DNA of 64,000 bases from Pseudomonas syringae CC1557 (GCF_000452705.1 NZ_CP007014.1:1550001-1614000), one strand, 5' to 3'. Positions 1-9,103 are shown, counted from the first letter of the stretch. Notes: a model not told the origin generated them from the letters alone. A program made the numbers and translations.

Positions 1-29
1 CGCGAGTTCGAGTCTCGTTTCCCGCTCCA
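1..29 (+). tRNA. tRNA-Gly, 3' fragment at window edge
   Basis: The first 29 bases are identical to the T-arm, acceptor strand and CCA end of the complete tRNA-Gly at 210-285. The rest of this tRNA lies before the window. It is therefore the first member of a Gly-Glu-Gly tRNA cluster rather than a broken gene. Confidence 0.9.
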
Positions 30-129
30 TTTTTAAGCAGCTTTGCTTCAGGGCAGGGTTGAGTGAAACCAGTACACATCTGCGGATGATGTCTGGAACT
101 GGAACACACACCATGGTGTTTCAGGCAGT

Positions 130-205
130 GTCCCCTTCGTCTAGTGGCCTAGGACACCGCCCTTTCACGGCGGTAACAGGGGTTCGAGTCCCCTAGGGGA
201 CGCCA
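130..205 (+). tRNA. tRNA-Glu (anticodon TTC)
   Basis: A 76-base cloverleaf: the acceptor strands GTCCCCT and AGGGGAC pair, the anticodon loop reads CTTTCAC, the T-loop is GGTTCGAGTCC and CCA is encoded. It lies between two tRNA-Gly genes and was probably transcribed with them, since the spacers are short. Confidence 0.97.
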
Positions 206-209
206 TTTT

Positions 210-285
<76 letters not shown>

Positions 286-292
286 TATTCAC

Positions 293-323
293 AAAAACGC
301 CGCTCATCAGAGCGGCGTTTTTG
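293..323 (+). terminator. Rho-independent terminator of the tRNA cluster
   Basis: AAAAACGCCGCTC and GAGCGGCGTTTTT form a perfect 13-base-pair stem around a four-base loop. The A-tract and T-tract make it active in both directions. Confidence 0.9.
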
Positions 324-348
324 TTTGTGCGTTATCCCTCCATACAAG

Positions 349-376
349 AACGCCGCTTCCAGGAGCGGCGTTTTGT
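349..376. terminator. Second terminator hairpin, tRNA cluster / pirin
   Basis: AACGCCGCT and AGCGGCGTT pair around a short loop and are followed by T residues. It shares its stem sequence with the hairpin 50 bases upstream, so it looks like a duplicated terminator. It can also end the pirin transcript arriving on the minus strand. Confidence 0.75.
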
Positions 377-386
377 AAGCATCGGC

Positions 387-1109
387 TCAAGGCATCTGCG
401 GCAGTTCATTAGGCCGCATATCGAACACCAGCACTTCCGCATCAACCCCTTCGCTCAGGCTGATCAGCCGCTCGTTACGCACGCGCACCCCGTCACCTTC
501 GCCAAGTCGCTCGCCATTGAGCAGCACGCTGCCACGGGCGACATGCACGTAGGCATAGCGATTGTCAGCCAGCTCAAGCGCGGCGCTTTCATCACCATCG
601 AACAGACCGGCATACACACGGGCGTCCTGACGAACTTTCAGTGCGCCATTCTCGCCCTCAGGGGCGATGATCAGTTGCAAACGGCCGCGTTTCTGCTCAG
701 GGCTGAAGTGTTCCTGCTGATAGTTGGGAGTAGCCCCGGCGACATTCGGCACGATCCATATCTGCAGGAAGTGCACGCCTTCGGTCTGCGAGTGGTTGAA
801 TTCGCTGTGCGCCACGCCGCTACCGGCACTCATCAGCTGCACGTCGCCAGGGCGTATCACCGAGCCGGTACCCAGCGTGTCCTTGTGTTCCAGCGCGCCT
901 TCCAGCACATAGGAAAAGATCTCCATGTCGCGGTGCGGGTGCTGGCCGAAGCCCTTGCCTGCAATCACCCGGTCATCATTGATGACCAGCAGATCGGAAA
1001 AGCCCTGTTCCTGAGGGTTGCGATAGCTGGCGAACGAAAAGGTGTGGAAGGATTTCAGCCAGCCATGATCAGCTGCGCCGCGATCGGAAGCGTTGCGAAG
1101 AGTCAGCAT
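387..1109 (-). CDS. Pirin-family cupin (YhhW-like, quercetinase type)
   Basis: A 240-residue bicupin, the normal length for YhhW-type pirins. The metal-binding set of the N-terminal cupin is intact: His57 and His59 (in GQHPHRDMEI), His101 and Glu103 (in VAHSEFNH). Family members bind Fe, Cu or Ni; some oxidise quercetin in vitro and some act as redox sensors or transcription cofactors, so the cellular role here is open. It is cytosolic, with no signal peptide. A LysR gene is transcribed divergently from 185 bases away and is the likely regulator. Family assignment is firm; substrate is not known. Confidence 0.9.
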   Translation of the reverse strand: MLTLRNASDRGAADHGWLKSFHTFSFASYRNPQEQGFSDLLVINDDRVIAGKGFGQHPHRDMEIFSYVLEGALEHKDTLGTGSVIRPGDVQLMSAGSGVAHSEFNHSQTEGVHFLQIWIVPNVAGATPNYQQEHFSPEQKRGRLQLIIAPEGENGALKVRQDARVYAGLFDGDESAALELADNRYAYVHVARGSVLLNGERLGEGDGVRVRNERLISLSEGVDAEVLVFDMRPNELPQMP

Positions 1110-1293
1110 GATTCTTTCTCCATCGGGTATCGACGCTGCACATTCAGCAATCGATCAAGTGAGATCAAGATTACTGGTTATCTTTCGGTGCAATAAGTAG
1201 CTGAAAGACGAATCACTGTCTCGCTGTGGTTGACAGTTCCAGGTGAAGGATTAGGCTCTGCTGAATGCAGTCCAGCTCACTCAGGCGATGCCG

Positions 1294-2202
1294 ATGAACC
1301 CTTTTGAAGACATGCGTATCTTTTGCCAGGTCATGGAGTCCGGCAGTTTCACGGCCGCCTCTGACAAGCTCGGGCTGTCCAAGCAGTTTGTCAGTCGCCG
1401 TCTGATGCAACTGGAGGAACGGCTTGGCGTGCGTTTGCTCAACCGCTCGACGCGGCGTCTGGATGCTACGCCTCTGGGCCAAAGCTATTACGAATCGGCC
1501 TTGCGCTTGCTGGCCGAAGTCGAGCAGGTCGAGCAGGGCATCACCGGGCAGGGCAGCGAACCGCGTGGCACATTGCGCCTTAGCGCCCCCTTGTCGTTTG
1601 CCGTCGTCCACCTGGGCTGCCTGTTGCCAGAGTTTTTACAGCGCTACCGTGACGTAGCGGTGGAGGTCGACTTGAGCGACCGGCCGGTGGACGTGATCAG
1701 CGAGGGCTACGATCTGGTGCTGCGCATTGGCATGCTGGAGGACTCCAGCCTGATCGCACGCCGCATCGCTGCAATCGATCGGGTTTACTGCGCCAGCCCG
1801 GGCTACCTCGCCGAGCGCGGCACGCCGCTGGAGCCTGAAGACCTGCATCAGCACGACTGCCTGCCTTATGGTCACAGCCGCCAAGTGCAATGGCGTTTTC
1901 AAGGGGCGGGCAAAGCGTCGAGCCTGAGCGTCAGTGGGCGAATGCGCGTCAATAACGGCGAGTTGCTCAGAGATGCAGCAGTTGCGGGGCTGGGAATCAC
2001 GTACCTGCCGACGTTCATCGTCGGCGCAGCCCTGCGCGCTGGCAGTCTGGTCCGCCTGCTGGACGACCGGCGGCCCGAGCCCCTGACGCTGTCGGCGGTG
2101 TACCCGCAACACCGTCAGGCGTCGCGACTGGTACAGATGTTCATCGAGTTTTTGCGCGAGCGCCTGGACGCTGATATCGAACTGGATGACCGGCAGGGGT
2201 GA
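1294..2202 (+). CDS. LysR-family transcriptional regulator
   Basis: About 302 residues, typical for LysR proteins. Residues 1-60 form the winged helix-turn-helix (SFTAASDKLGLSKQFVSRRL) and the remainder is a periplasmic-binding-like effector domain. An ATG six bases earlier would put the AGG at 1282-1284 too close, so the second ATG is preferred. It is divergent from the pirin gene, the usual arrangement of a LysR protein and its target. The gene overlaps nothing and its stop is 14 bases from the stop of the convergent flavoenzyme. The inducer cannot be read from sequence. Confidence 0.9.
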   Translation: MNPFEDMRIFCQVMESGSFTAASDKLGLSKQFVSRRLMQLEERLGVRLLNRSTRRLDATPLGQSYYESALRLLAEVEQVEQGITGQGSEPRGTLRLSAPLSFAVVHLGCLLPEFLQRYRDVAVEVDLSDRPVDVISEGYDLVLRIGMLEDSSLIARRIAAIDRVYCASPGYLAERGTPLEPEDLHQHDCLPYGHSRQVQWRFQGAGKASSLSVSGRMRVNNGELLRDAAVAGLGITYLPTFIVGAALRAGSLVRLLDDRRPEPLTLSAVYPQHRQASRLVQMFIEFLRERLDADIELDDRQG

Positions 2203-2216
2203 TCGGTGCGCCCACG

Positions 2217-3395
2217 TTACCCTGTGTTGCGCCTGGCAAAAGCCGCTTTGCCCACCCCGCTCAGTACTGCATCGTTCTGCGGCGTATGCACCCGACCGCA
2301 CAGCACATTGCGGTAATGACGTTGCAGCGGGTTGCTGCGCGACAGGCCTGGATTACCCGAGGCTTCGACGGCCAGCTCCACGGCGCGTATGGCATTGCCG
2401 GTTACCAGAAATTTGATCTGCGCGGCATGTTCGGCAGGCGTATGCCCCTGTGCAGCGGCTTGCAGCAGGCTCTGGTTGGCGAACAGCAGGGTGTCGATAT
2501 GCCCGACGGTTTCCTGAAAGCGCGGCAGTGTCGAGAGTGCCGTCCCGAGGTTGGACGGTTTGCGCTGTTCCAGCCACTGCACCAGCCAGTCGCGTGCGGA
2601 ATGGGCGATGCCGTCGTAGACCGATGACAGCAGCACGGCCATCCAGAGCATGCCTGAACCGTCCAGCTCGGCGTGTGGCGCGCTCCACGGGTTGACGCTG
2701 ACCGCGTGTTCGAGCGGCACCAGCACGTTGTCGAATCGGACTTCGTGGCTGTTGCTGGCGCGCATGCCCAGATGGTCCCAGTCTTCGATGATCGTGATAC
2801 CGGGCGTGTCCTTGTGCACCAGCCAGCTGCCGACCAGCGGGTCATCGTCATCGCTGCGCGCCCACACGGCGAACCAGGTCAGGCCATGGCTGCCGGTGGA
2901 GTAGATCTTGCTGCCGTTGATCCGCCAGCCCTCGGCGGTACGGCGGGCGAGGGTACCTGGCAGGCCACCACGTGCGGGCGTGCCCAGGTCCGGCTCCACG
3001 CGCAGGGCGTTGATCAGCGCGCCATCGCGAACCGCTTCTTCGGCCACGCGAATGCGCAGATCAGTTGGCCATTTGCTGTTCTCTTGCAGGCGCGAATGCT
3101 GCAGGTATTGCATCACCAGAATCAGCGCTGTCGACGGTTCGCCCCTGGCCACTGCGCTGACGACCTGTTGCGTTCGCACCAGATCGGCACCGCCGCCGCC
3201 CAGTTCGGCGGGCACAGTCAAGCCCAGCATGCCATGGCCGTGCAGCAAGGCAAAATTGGCGTGGGGGAAGGTGCCGCTGGCATCGTAGTGCTCTGCGCTT
3301 TCGGCCAGCGTTGCGGTAATCCCCTGCAGCCGGGTGGCGAAGTCGGCGGCTGATTCGGCCAGCTCACGGCGCTGGCGAAGCGGTGAAAGTTTCAT
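2217..3395 (-). CDS. Acyl-CoA dehydrogenase-fold flavin monooxygenase, SfnB/DszC-like
   Basis: A 392-residue protein with the N-terminal helical, middle beta and C-terminal helical domains of acyl-CoA dehydrogenases. It falls in the SfnB/DszC group rather than the fatty-acid enzymes: the middle domain has GWRINGSKIYSTGSHGL and the C-terminal half lacks an obvious catalytic glutamate context. Relatives use reduced flavin for oxidative desulfurisation or help assimilate sulfur from sulfones. The next genes on the same strand encode a sulfonate-type binding protein and thiol-oxidising enzymes, which supports a role in organosulfur use. The actual substrate is inference. Confidence 0.8.
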   Translation of the reverse strand: MKLSPLRQRRELAESAADFATRLQGITATLAESAEHYDASGTFPHANFALLHGHGMLGLTVPAELGGGGADLVRTQQVVSAVARGEPSTALILVMQYLQHSRLQENSKWPTDLRIRVAEEAVRDGALINALRVEPDLGTPARGGLPGTLARRTAEGWRINGSKIYSTGSHGLTWFAVWARSDDDDPLVGSWLVHKDTPGITIIEDWDHLGMRASNSHEVRFDNVLVPLEHAVSVNPWSAPHAELDGSGMLWMAVLLSSVYDGIAHSARDWLVQWLEQRKPSNLGTALSTLPRFQETVGHIDTLLFANQSLLQAAAQGHTPAEHAAQIKFLVTGNAIRAVELAVEASGNPGLSRSNPLQRHYRNVLCGRVHTPQNDAVLSGVGKAAFARRNTG

Positions 3396-3427
3396 GCGGG
3401 GTCCTTTTCGCAGCGGGTATCCGACCG

Positions 3428-4417
3428 TTATTGAGCGTTGGCCTGAGCAATTCGGGCGCGCGATGTGTTGAAGCTTTTATCGAAGCCAGTCGAGACGTCG
3501 ATGGGTTTGCTGACAATACCTTCCGCCAGGTAGGTGTCGGCGGTTTCTTGCAGGCCCTGAATAATCGGGTCATCAATCGGCGTGCGCTGCATCTTTGTGG
3601 CCTTCGCCACTGCCAGATGCACGTCTACTGGCAGGCCGGTGACTTTGGCCTGCGCGGCGGCATACTCCTCGGGATGAGTGTTGGTCCAGTCGAAGGCGCG
3701 CTCGACCCTGGCAACGAAGTCCTCCAGTTGCACGCGCTTGCTGTCAATGGCCTTGCTGGTCGCCGCGAGGTAAAGATGATTGCTCAGCAGTTCGTTGCCG
3801 CTGACCAGGACGCGTGCATCGTTCTGGCTGATGGAGATCGTGGTGTATGGGTCCCAGGTTGCCCAGGCATCGGCATCGCCATTGGCCAGCACCAACCGTG
3901 ATTCGCTGGGCAACAGGTAGAGGAAGGTCACATCGCTGGTCTTGAGCCCCGCCTGGTGCAGCGCGCGAATCGCCAGATAGTGGCCGATGGAGCCCCGTCC
4001 AGTGACGATGCGCTTACCCTTGAGATCGGCCACGGTCTGGATCGGCGAATCTTTCGCCACCAGCACGGCGGTGGTGAATCGGCCTTGGGCGTGGGTAATG
4101 CTGACCACTTTCAACGGCGCACCTGCGCCGAGAGCAAATACATAAGGTGCATCACCCAGCGCACCGATATCCACGGCTTCGGCATTCAAGGCCTCGCCCA
4201 AAGGCGCGGCAGAAGGGAACTCGGAGAACCTGATTTCGTAAGGCACATCCTTGAGTTCGCCGGAAACCTGCAACAGTACTTTGAGCAGTGACTTCTGATT
4301 GGCCACCAGCAATGGCGCCAGCTCGGCGGCCAGAACCTGCTGACCCGTCATGACGCTCAACAGTGCCCCCAGCAACAGGCTTTTGAGCGGCAAAGGGGAT
4401 TTGAAAAAAGGTAGCAT
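3428..4417 (-). CDS. Sulfonate/taurine-type ABC transporter substrate-binding protein
   Basis: A 329-residue SsuA/TauA-like (NMT1 family) periplasmic protein. Residues 1-31 form a signal peptide ending LAA before ELAP. The body has the family's blocks: DIGALGDAPY near residue 100, DLKGKRIVTGRGSIGHY and the hinge segment DADAWATWDPY. It would capture an aliphatic sulfonate or similar for an ABC permease, but no permease or ATPase gene lies in the window, so it must partner with components elsewhere. It ends 32 bases before the flavoenzyme gene on the same strand, suggesting one transcript. An odd feature is this orphan status. Confidence 0.85.
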   Translation of the reverse strand: MLPFFKSPLPLKSLLLGALLSVMTGQQVLAAELAPLLVANQKSLLKVLLQVSGELKDVPYEIRFSEFPSAAPLGEALNAEAVDIGALGDAPYVFALGAGAPLKVVSITHAQGRFTTAVLVAKDSPIQTVADLKGKRIVTGRGSIGHYLAIRALHQAGLKTSDVTFLYLLPSESRLVLANGDADAWATWDPYTTISISQNDARVLVSGNELLSNHLYLAATSKAIDSKRVQLEDFVARVERAFDWTNTHPEEYAAAQAKVTGLPVDVHLAVAKATKMQRTPIDDPIIQGLQETADTYLAEGIVSKPIDVSTGFDKSFNTSRARIAQANAQ

Positions 4418-4479
4418 TCAGGTGGTTCTCCAATAGGGTGATGAATAGTCCTGACAAGCCTTTGGCGCTTGTGCCAATA

Positions 4480-4640
4480 CGCCGCACCGCACCTTCAAAG
4501 TCGGACGCAGAGCGTGGGGACGAGAGTCATCGTGGTCTGGGCCCCGTTTTCCGGGCTTTGATTCTCGTGCCAATGCTCCGCGTTGGCATGCATTGGGTGA
4601 CGCTTCGCGTCACAACCCTGCGCCGCACCGCATGCTCAAG
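4480..4640. repeat. REP-like palindromic intergenic repeat
   Basis: The spacer between the rhodanese and binding-protein genes carries short perfect hairpins: GCCAATGCTCCGCGTTGGC near 4569-4587 and GTGACGCTTCGCGTCAC near 4597-4613. The same GACGC-NNN-GCGTC hairpin theme recurs near 11350-12420, 21650-21760 and 47060-47200. No gene is seen here. Confidence 0.7.
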
Positions 4641-4648
4641 ATCGAACA

Positions 4649-6232
4649 TCAAATCACGTAAAACCCATGTGTCCCGTCACGCCCCAGTTGCTCGACCAGC
4701 CCGAACTCCCAGTCGAGGTAAGCCTGCATGGCTTCACGCGGGGCATCAGTGCCTTCATAAGGGCGGCGGTAGCGGTCGATGCGTGACGAGGCCAGTCGGC
4801 TTTCGCCGTGCTCCAGTGGCAGGCCGGCCTTGACCCAGCTGGCGGTGCCACCTTCGAGCAGGAACACCGGCTTGTCGGTCAGTGCCTCGACGTCTGCCAC
4901 GGCGAAACGCGCCAGACGGCTACTGCCACAGGTCAGTACATAACGCTCTGCGGCAGGTATTTTTGTCAGCGCCTGCTTGAGGTCGGCGCGCAACGCCCAC
5001 CATGCGCCAGGGATGTGCTGCTTGACGTAATGGGCGCTCGCCGTGAAATCCAGCACCGCCACCTCGACATTTTTCTGCCACTCGACAAGGGTTTCGACGC
5101 TGATCGCTTCTACGTGTGGTGCAGCAGGAAAGGGTGCGTCCCAGTCGCCTGACTCACTGAAGTCCGCCTCACGCAGATCATCGATGACCGAGACATCCCA
5201 GCCCAGTTGCGCCAGCCAGGAAGCCGACATGTTGGCGCGTACCCCCTCGTCGTCTACCAGCACGATGCGTGCGCCGCGTACGCTGGCGAAGTGGTCGGTT
5301 TCCTGCACCAACTGGCCGCCCGGGGTGGAGCGCGCACCCGGCAAATGGCCCTTGGCAAACTCTTCCGGGGTGCGCACGTCGAATAGATACGTGGTACGTG
5401 ACGGCTCAGCCTGCCAGCGTTGCAGCTCGGCCCGACTGGCACGTTTGACCCCGGCCTGGTCGGCGACCTTGCGTGCATCGGCGCTGGCAGTGTCGCGAGT
5501 GGCGTCACTGACTGCCGCGAAACGCCGGTTCTGCCCATGCTCCAGCGTTTGCTCGGCCAGCAGCCAGCCGATAGTGCCGTTGCGCAGCGCATGGACCTGA
5601 TTGGGAATACCCGCGTTGACCAGCGATTGAGTGCCGATGATGCTGCGCGTACGGCCCGCACAGTTGACGATGATCCGGGTGCTTGGGTCAGGGGCCAGCT
5701 CGCGCGCGCGCAACACCAGCTCCGCGCCCGGCACGCTGATGCCGCCTGGAATGCTCATGGTCTGGTATTCGTCATACCGACGCGCATCCAGCACCACCAC
5801 GTCGGCGTAGTTGTCGAGTAGGGCTTTGACGTCTCCGGCGGCCAGCGATGGCGTGTTGCGCTGATGCTCCACCAGCTCGCCGAACGCTTTGCTCGGCACG
5901 TTGACATCGATGAATAGCTCGCCGCCCGCAGCACGCCAGCCCTGCAAGCCGCCGTCGAGCAGTTTCACATCGCTGTAACCCAGGGATTGCAGGCGTTGCA
6001 GGGCGATCTGTGCCAGCCCTTCGCCATTGTCGTAAAGTGTGACGGCGGTATCGCGGCGTGGAATCCGCGAGAACACTTCCAGCTCCAGTTTCGACAAGGG
6101 GATATTCGCCGCAAACAGCGGGTGAGCCTCGGCGAACGGCGCCTCTTCACGGACGTCCACCAGCGCCAGCTCCTGGCGGTCCAGCAGCGCCTGACGAATA
6201 TCGGCAAATGATCGGGTTGTTGAGGTGGTCAT
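4649..6232 (-). CDS. Four-domain rhodanese-like sulfurtransferase
   Basis: A 527-residue cytosolic protein built of four consecutive rhodanese domains (about 5-105, 125-235, 265-360, 375-480). Only domains 2 and 4 keep the active-site cysteine: Cys191 in VNCAGRTRS and Cys435 in LTCGSSRLA. The matching loops of domains 1 (YDNGEGLA) and 3 (VDDEGVRA) lack it, so these are probably structural or regulatory. Rhodaneses move sulfane sulfur from thiosulfate or persulfides to an acceptor. The start codon overlaps the stop of the thiol dioxygenase by four bases (ATGA), so the two are translationally coupled and likely handle sulfur released from thiols. Confidence 0.9.
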   Translation of the reverse strand: MTTSTTRSFADIRQALLDRQELALVDVREEAPFAEAHPLFAANIPLSKLELEVFSRIPRRDTAVTLYDNGEGLAQIALQRLQSLGYSDVKLLDGGLQGWRAAGGELFIDVNVPSKAFGELVEHQRNTPSLAAGDVKALLDNYADVVVLDARRYDEYQTMSIPGGISVPGAELVLRARELAPDPSTRIIVNCAGRTRSIIGTQSLVNAGIPNQVHALRNGTIGWLLAEQTLEHGQNRRFAAVSDATRDTASADARKVADQAGVKRASRAELQRWQAEPSRTTYLFDVRTPEEFAKGHLPGARSTPGGQLVQETDHFASVRGARIVLVDDEGVRANMSASWLAQLGWDVSVIDDLREADFSESGDWDAPFPAAPHVEAISVETLVEWQKNVEVAVLDFTASAHYVKQHIPGAWWALRADLKQALTKIPAAERYVLTCGSSRLARFAVADVEALTDKPVFLLEGGTASWVKAGLPLEHGESRLASSRIDRYRRPYEGTDAPREAMQAYLDWEFGLVEQLGRDGTHGFYVI

Positions 6233-6849
6233 TGGATAACACTCCCTGTTGGCAGGTCCTGACGAGCAGAGGGGACGGCATTGGAATAGCCGGAAATGAA
6301 CAGTTTTTCGTGGCCATCGAGGTCGTATACAGCACGCTTTACAGTGCCGATATCGGCGCCGTACACATGAATGCTGATCGAGACCTGATCGTCGAACGCG
6401 TTGCTGACCTGATGAACGTCGTTGCTGTGCGGCGACAGCGCTTCGACCTGACCCGGTTGCAAAAGAATCGGCGGCCCACTGGTTTCCAAGTGTCCGTGCA
6501 CGTTTCGCGCATAACCCTGTGAGTGTTCAGCGCCGCGCAGCATGCCGATCAGGCCCCAGACACGATGGTCGTGAATCGGCGTGCGTTGCCCCGGCCCCCA
6601 GACGAAACTCACCACCGAAAAGCGCTGCTGCGGATCGACATGCAGCAGAAATTGCTGATAACGAGCCGGGTCGGGGATGGAGAATTCTGCAGGCAGCCAG
6701 TCATCATGGCTGACCAGTTGTGCCAGCAGTTTGCCGCCGCGCCGCAGCAGGTCACTTTCGTGCGGTTCGCTGCCGATCAGCTCGGCCAGCGCATCAATAA
6801 ACGCGCCGAGTCGTTCGGGGTGTTGTTCAGGGCGTCGTTGCTGGGTCAT
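6229..6849 (-). CDS. 3-mercaptopropionate dioxygenase (cysteine-dioxygenase-family thiol dioxygenase)
   Basis: A 206-residue cupin that adds O2 to the sulfur of a small thiol, giving a sulfinate. The three iron ligands are visible as His93 and His95 (TPIHDHRVWG) and His146 (DVHQVSN). The Ser-His-Tyr triad of this family is at Ser159, His161 and Tyr163. The sequence closely resembles the Pseudomonas aeruginosa enzyme described as 3-mercaptopropionate dioxygenase, which prefers 3-mercaptopropionate to cysteine; that comparison is from memory. It is the first gene of a two-gene operon with the rhodanese and is divergent from a LysR gene. Substrate preference is inferred from family. Confidence 0.87.
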   Translation of the reverse strand: MTQQRRPEQHPERLGAFIDALAELIGSEPHESDLLRRGGKLLAQLVSHDDWLPAEFSIPDPARYQQFLLHVDPQQRFSVVSFVWGPGQRTPIHDHRVWGLIGMLRGAEHSQGYARNVHGHLETSGPPILLQPGQVEALSPHSNDVHQVSNAFDDQVSISIHVYGADIGTVKRAVYDLDGHEKLFISGYSNAVPSARQDLPTGSVIQ

Positions 6850-6875
6850 GTCCGGTTCCAGATCAGGGAATGACC

Positions 6876-6912
6876 TGATATAAGCATAATATTAGTATTT
6901 AATATGCTATTT
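6876..6912. promoter_or_regulatory. AT-rich inverted repeat in the dioxygenase/LysR divergent region
   Basis: AGCATA at 6883-6888 and TATGCT at 6903-6908 form an inverted repeat within a very AT-rich stretch between the divergent dioxygenase and LysR genes. This fits a LysR-type operator, but no binding consensus can be assigned. Confidence 0.4.
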
Positions 6913-7051
6913 TTTAATGATTAGGTTATAACGAAAATGTCTTTTGCCTTTCTTCGTGAATACGGGAAATCCTCGACAGGGCTATTAATCATCAGCCGCG
7001 GGTACTATGCTTTTTGCCTATGTTGATTTCTCATATTTATGTGCGGTCTGA

Positions 7052-7957
7052 ATGAAAATTGATGATATCGATGCGTTCGTTGCAGTCATCCGCTGTCAGT
7101 CGATCAGCCATGCGGCTGAATCACTCGATCTGACCCAGCCGGCCATCACGCGCCGGGTACAGAATTTCGAGCAGGCGCTTGGCGTCGAGTTGTTCGACCG
7201 CAACACCAAGCCGCTCAAGCCAACGCCAATGGGCATTCAGGTGTATCAGAAATGCCTGGCGATCCTCCGCGAGATGGATTCGCTGCGTGAACTGGTGGCC
7301 AGCGATACGCCGCCCAGTGGTGTGTTGCGCCTTGGCGTGCCGCAAACCATTGGCGATGTGGTGCTGCTGGATGCGCTCAAGCAACTGCGCGGCGAGTTCC
7401 CGGACTTGCGCGCTCAGGTCAGCACTGGCTGGGGCAGCCACCTGATCGGCAAGATAGAAAATGGTGAGCTGGATGCCGCGGCAGCGCTGTTCCCGGCGGG
7501 CAAGATCTTTCCGGATAACATCATGGGTCAGTCCATCGGCAAGATGGAACTGGTGGTGGTGTGCGCTGTAGGTTCGGCACCGAAAAAAACCAGCAAGCTG
7601 GCTGACTGTTACGAGCAGGGCTGGGTGCTTAACCCGGATGGCTGTGGGTTTCGTGCCGGTTTGCAGCGTACCTTGACCGATCAGGGCTTGAGCATGAAGG
7701 TCAACCTGGAAACCTTCGGCACCGAGCTGCAACTGGGGTTGGTGGCCGATGGCATGGGGCTTGGCCTGGTGCCAAGGCCGCTGCTGGAGCGCAGCGTTCA
7801 TCGCGAGCATCTGGTGATGCTGCCACTGAAGGATTTCAAGCCGGTCATGGATTTGTGGCTGTTCTACCCACGCTTTCTAGGCAACCTGCAAGCACCGGTC
7901 GACGCGTTCGGTGCCTTGGTGGCGCGATCCCTCAAACCGGTTTCAGCCGCTGCTTGA
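7052..7957 (+). CDS. LysR-family transcriptional regulator of the thiol dioxygenase operon (probable)
   Basis: A 301-residue LysR protein. Residues 1-62 are the DNA-binding domain (ISHAAESLDLTQPAITRRVQ) and residues 90-290 the effector-binding domain. It is divergent from the dioxygenase-rhodanese operon across a 200-base AT-rich region holding an inverted repeat, which makes that operon its most likely target. The inducer is unknown; a thiol or sulfur-starvation signal would suit the neighbours, but this is inference. Confidence 0.88.
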   Translation: MKIDDIDAFVAVIRCQSISHAAESLDLTQPAITRRVQNFEQALGVELFDRNTKPLKPTPMGIQVYQKCLAILREMDSLRELVASDTPPSGVLRLGVPQTIGDVVLLDALKQLRGEFPDLRAQVSTGWGSHLIGKIENGELDAAAALFPAGKIFPDNIMGQSIGKMELVVVCAVGSAPKKTSKLADCYEQGWVLNPDGCGFRAGLQRTLTDQGLSMKVNLETFGTELQLGLVADGMGLGLVPRPLLERSVHREHLVMLPLKDFKPVMDLWLFYPRFLGNLQAPVDAFGALVARSLKPVSAAA

Positions 7958-8014
7958 GGCTGACATCGCGGGCGGGCTGCCTTCAGGCAATCAGCCCGTC
8001 CGCATCGCTACCTC

Positions 8015-9103
8015 TCAGGCCACCTGTTCGCGAGCTTGCTGTTCACGCTGAGCGACCAGCTGACGAGTCAGCGGGATCAACCTTTTGCCGTAATCGATGG
8101 CATCCTCCAGCGGGTCGAAACCGCGAATCAGGAAGGTGGTAATCCCCAGATCGTAGTAATCCAGCAGCGCTTCTGCGACCTGTTCCGGGGTGCCGACCAG
8201 CGACGTGGAGTTGCCTTGTGCGCCGAGCAGGCCAGCGATGCCGGTCCACAGGCGTTTGTCCAGACGCGAGCCTTGTGCAGCGGCGGCCAGCAGGCGGCGC
8301 GACCCTTCGTTCGGTGGGTCGCGGCGCACAAAGCCGTTACTGTCCGCCAGGGCTTTGGCCTTTTCCAGAATGCGGTCGGCGCGTGCCCAGGCTTGCTCTT
8401 CGGTATCAGCCAGAATCGGCCGCAATGACAGGCTGAAACGTATGGTACGGCCATGTTTGGCGGCCTCGGCGCGAACCTGTTTGACTACGTCCCGCACCTG
8501 CTCGTACGTCTCGCCCCACAGCGCGTAGACATCCGCATGCTTGCCCGCGACGGCAATCGCCGCTGCCGAAGAACCGCCGAAATACAGCGGGATGTGCGGC
8601 TTTTGTGGCGATTTGACCAGCGAGTGCGCGCCCTCGAACTGGTAGTAAGTGCCCTGATGATCAAACGGCTTGTCGCTGGTCCATTCCTGACGCACCACGC
8701 TGAGGTATTCGTCGCTGCGGGCGTAACGCTCATCCTTGCCGATATGGCTGCCGTCAGCCCGCAGTTCCTTGTCATCGCCGCCGGTGATGATGTGTACGGC
8801 AGTGCGTCCGCCATTGAAGACGTCCAGCGTCGCAAACTGTCGTGCAGCCACTGTCGGGGAGATAAAACCGGGGCGATGGGCGACGAGAAATTTCAGCGTG
8901 CGGGTGACGCTCGCAGCATGCGCAGCGACCAGCGTGCTGTCCGGGCTGTTGGAGTGGTAAGCGATCAGCGCACGATCAAAGCCTGCGTCTTCATGAGCCT
9001 TGGCCACCTTCTGCACGTAGTCGGGCTGAATGGTTGCGCCGCTGCGAGGGTGAATTTCAGAACCGGGTTGCGTGGCGATGTAGCCAATGAATTCAATGCT
9101 CAT
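8015..9103 (-). CDS. LLM-class FMNH2-dependent monooxygenase (SsuD-like alkanesulfonate monooxygenase)
   Basis: A 362-residue TIM-barrel flavin enzyme of the bacterial-luciferase family, the size of SsuD. Characteristic segments are FLVAHRPGFISPTVAARQ, GGRTAVHIITGGDDKEL and IPLYFGGSSAAA. Such enzymes use FMNH2 from a separate reductase to split the C-S bond of alkanesulfonates, releasing sulfite. No reductase gene is adjacent. The start at 9103 is chosen because AGGAG lies six bases upstream; an upstream ATG adds 20 unrelated residues. The promoter side is very AT-rich (9185-9245). Exact substrate is unknown. Confidence 0.87.
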   Translation of the reverse strand: MSIEFIGYIATQPGSEIHPRSGATIQPDYVQKVAKAHEDAGFDRALIAYHSNSPDSTLVAAHAASVTRTLKFLVAHRPGFISPTVAARQFATLDVFNGGRTAVHIITGGDDKELRADGSHIGKDERYARSDEYLSVVRQEWTSDKPFDHQGTYYQFEGAHSLVKSPQKPHIPLYFGGSSAAAIAVAGKHADVYALWGETYEQVRDVVKQVRAEAAKHGRTIRFSLSLRPILADTEEQAWARADRILEKAKALADSNGFVRRDPPNEGSRRLLAAAAQGSRLDKRLWTGIAGLLGAQGNSTSLVGTPEQVAEALLDYYDLGITTFLIRGFDPLEDAIDYGKRLIPLTRQLVAQREQQAREQVA

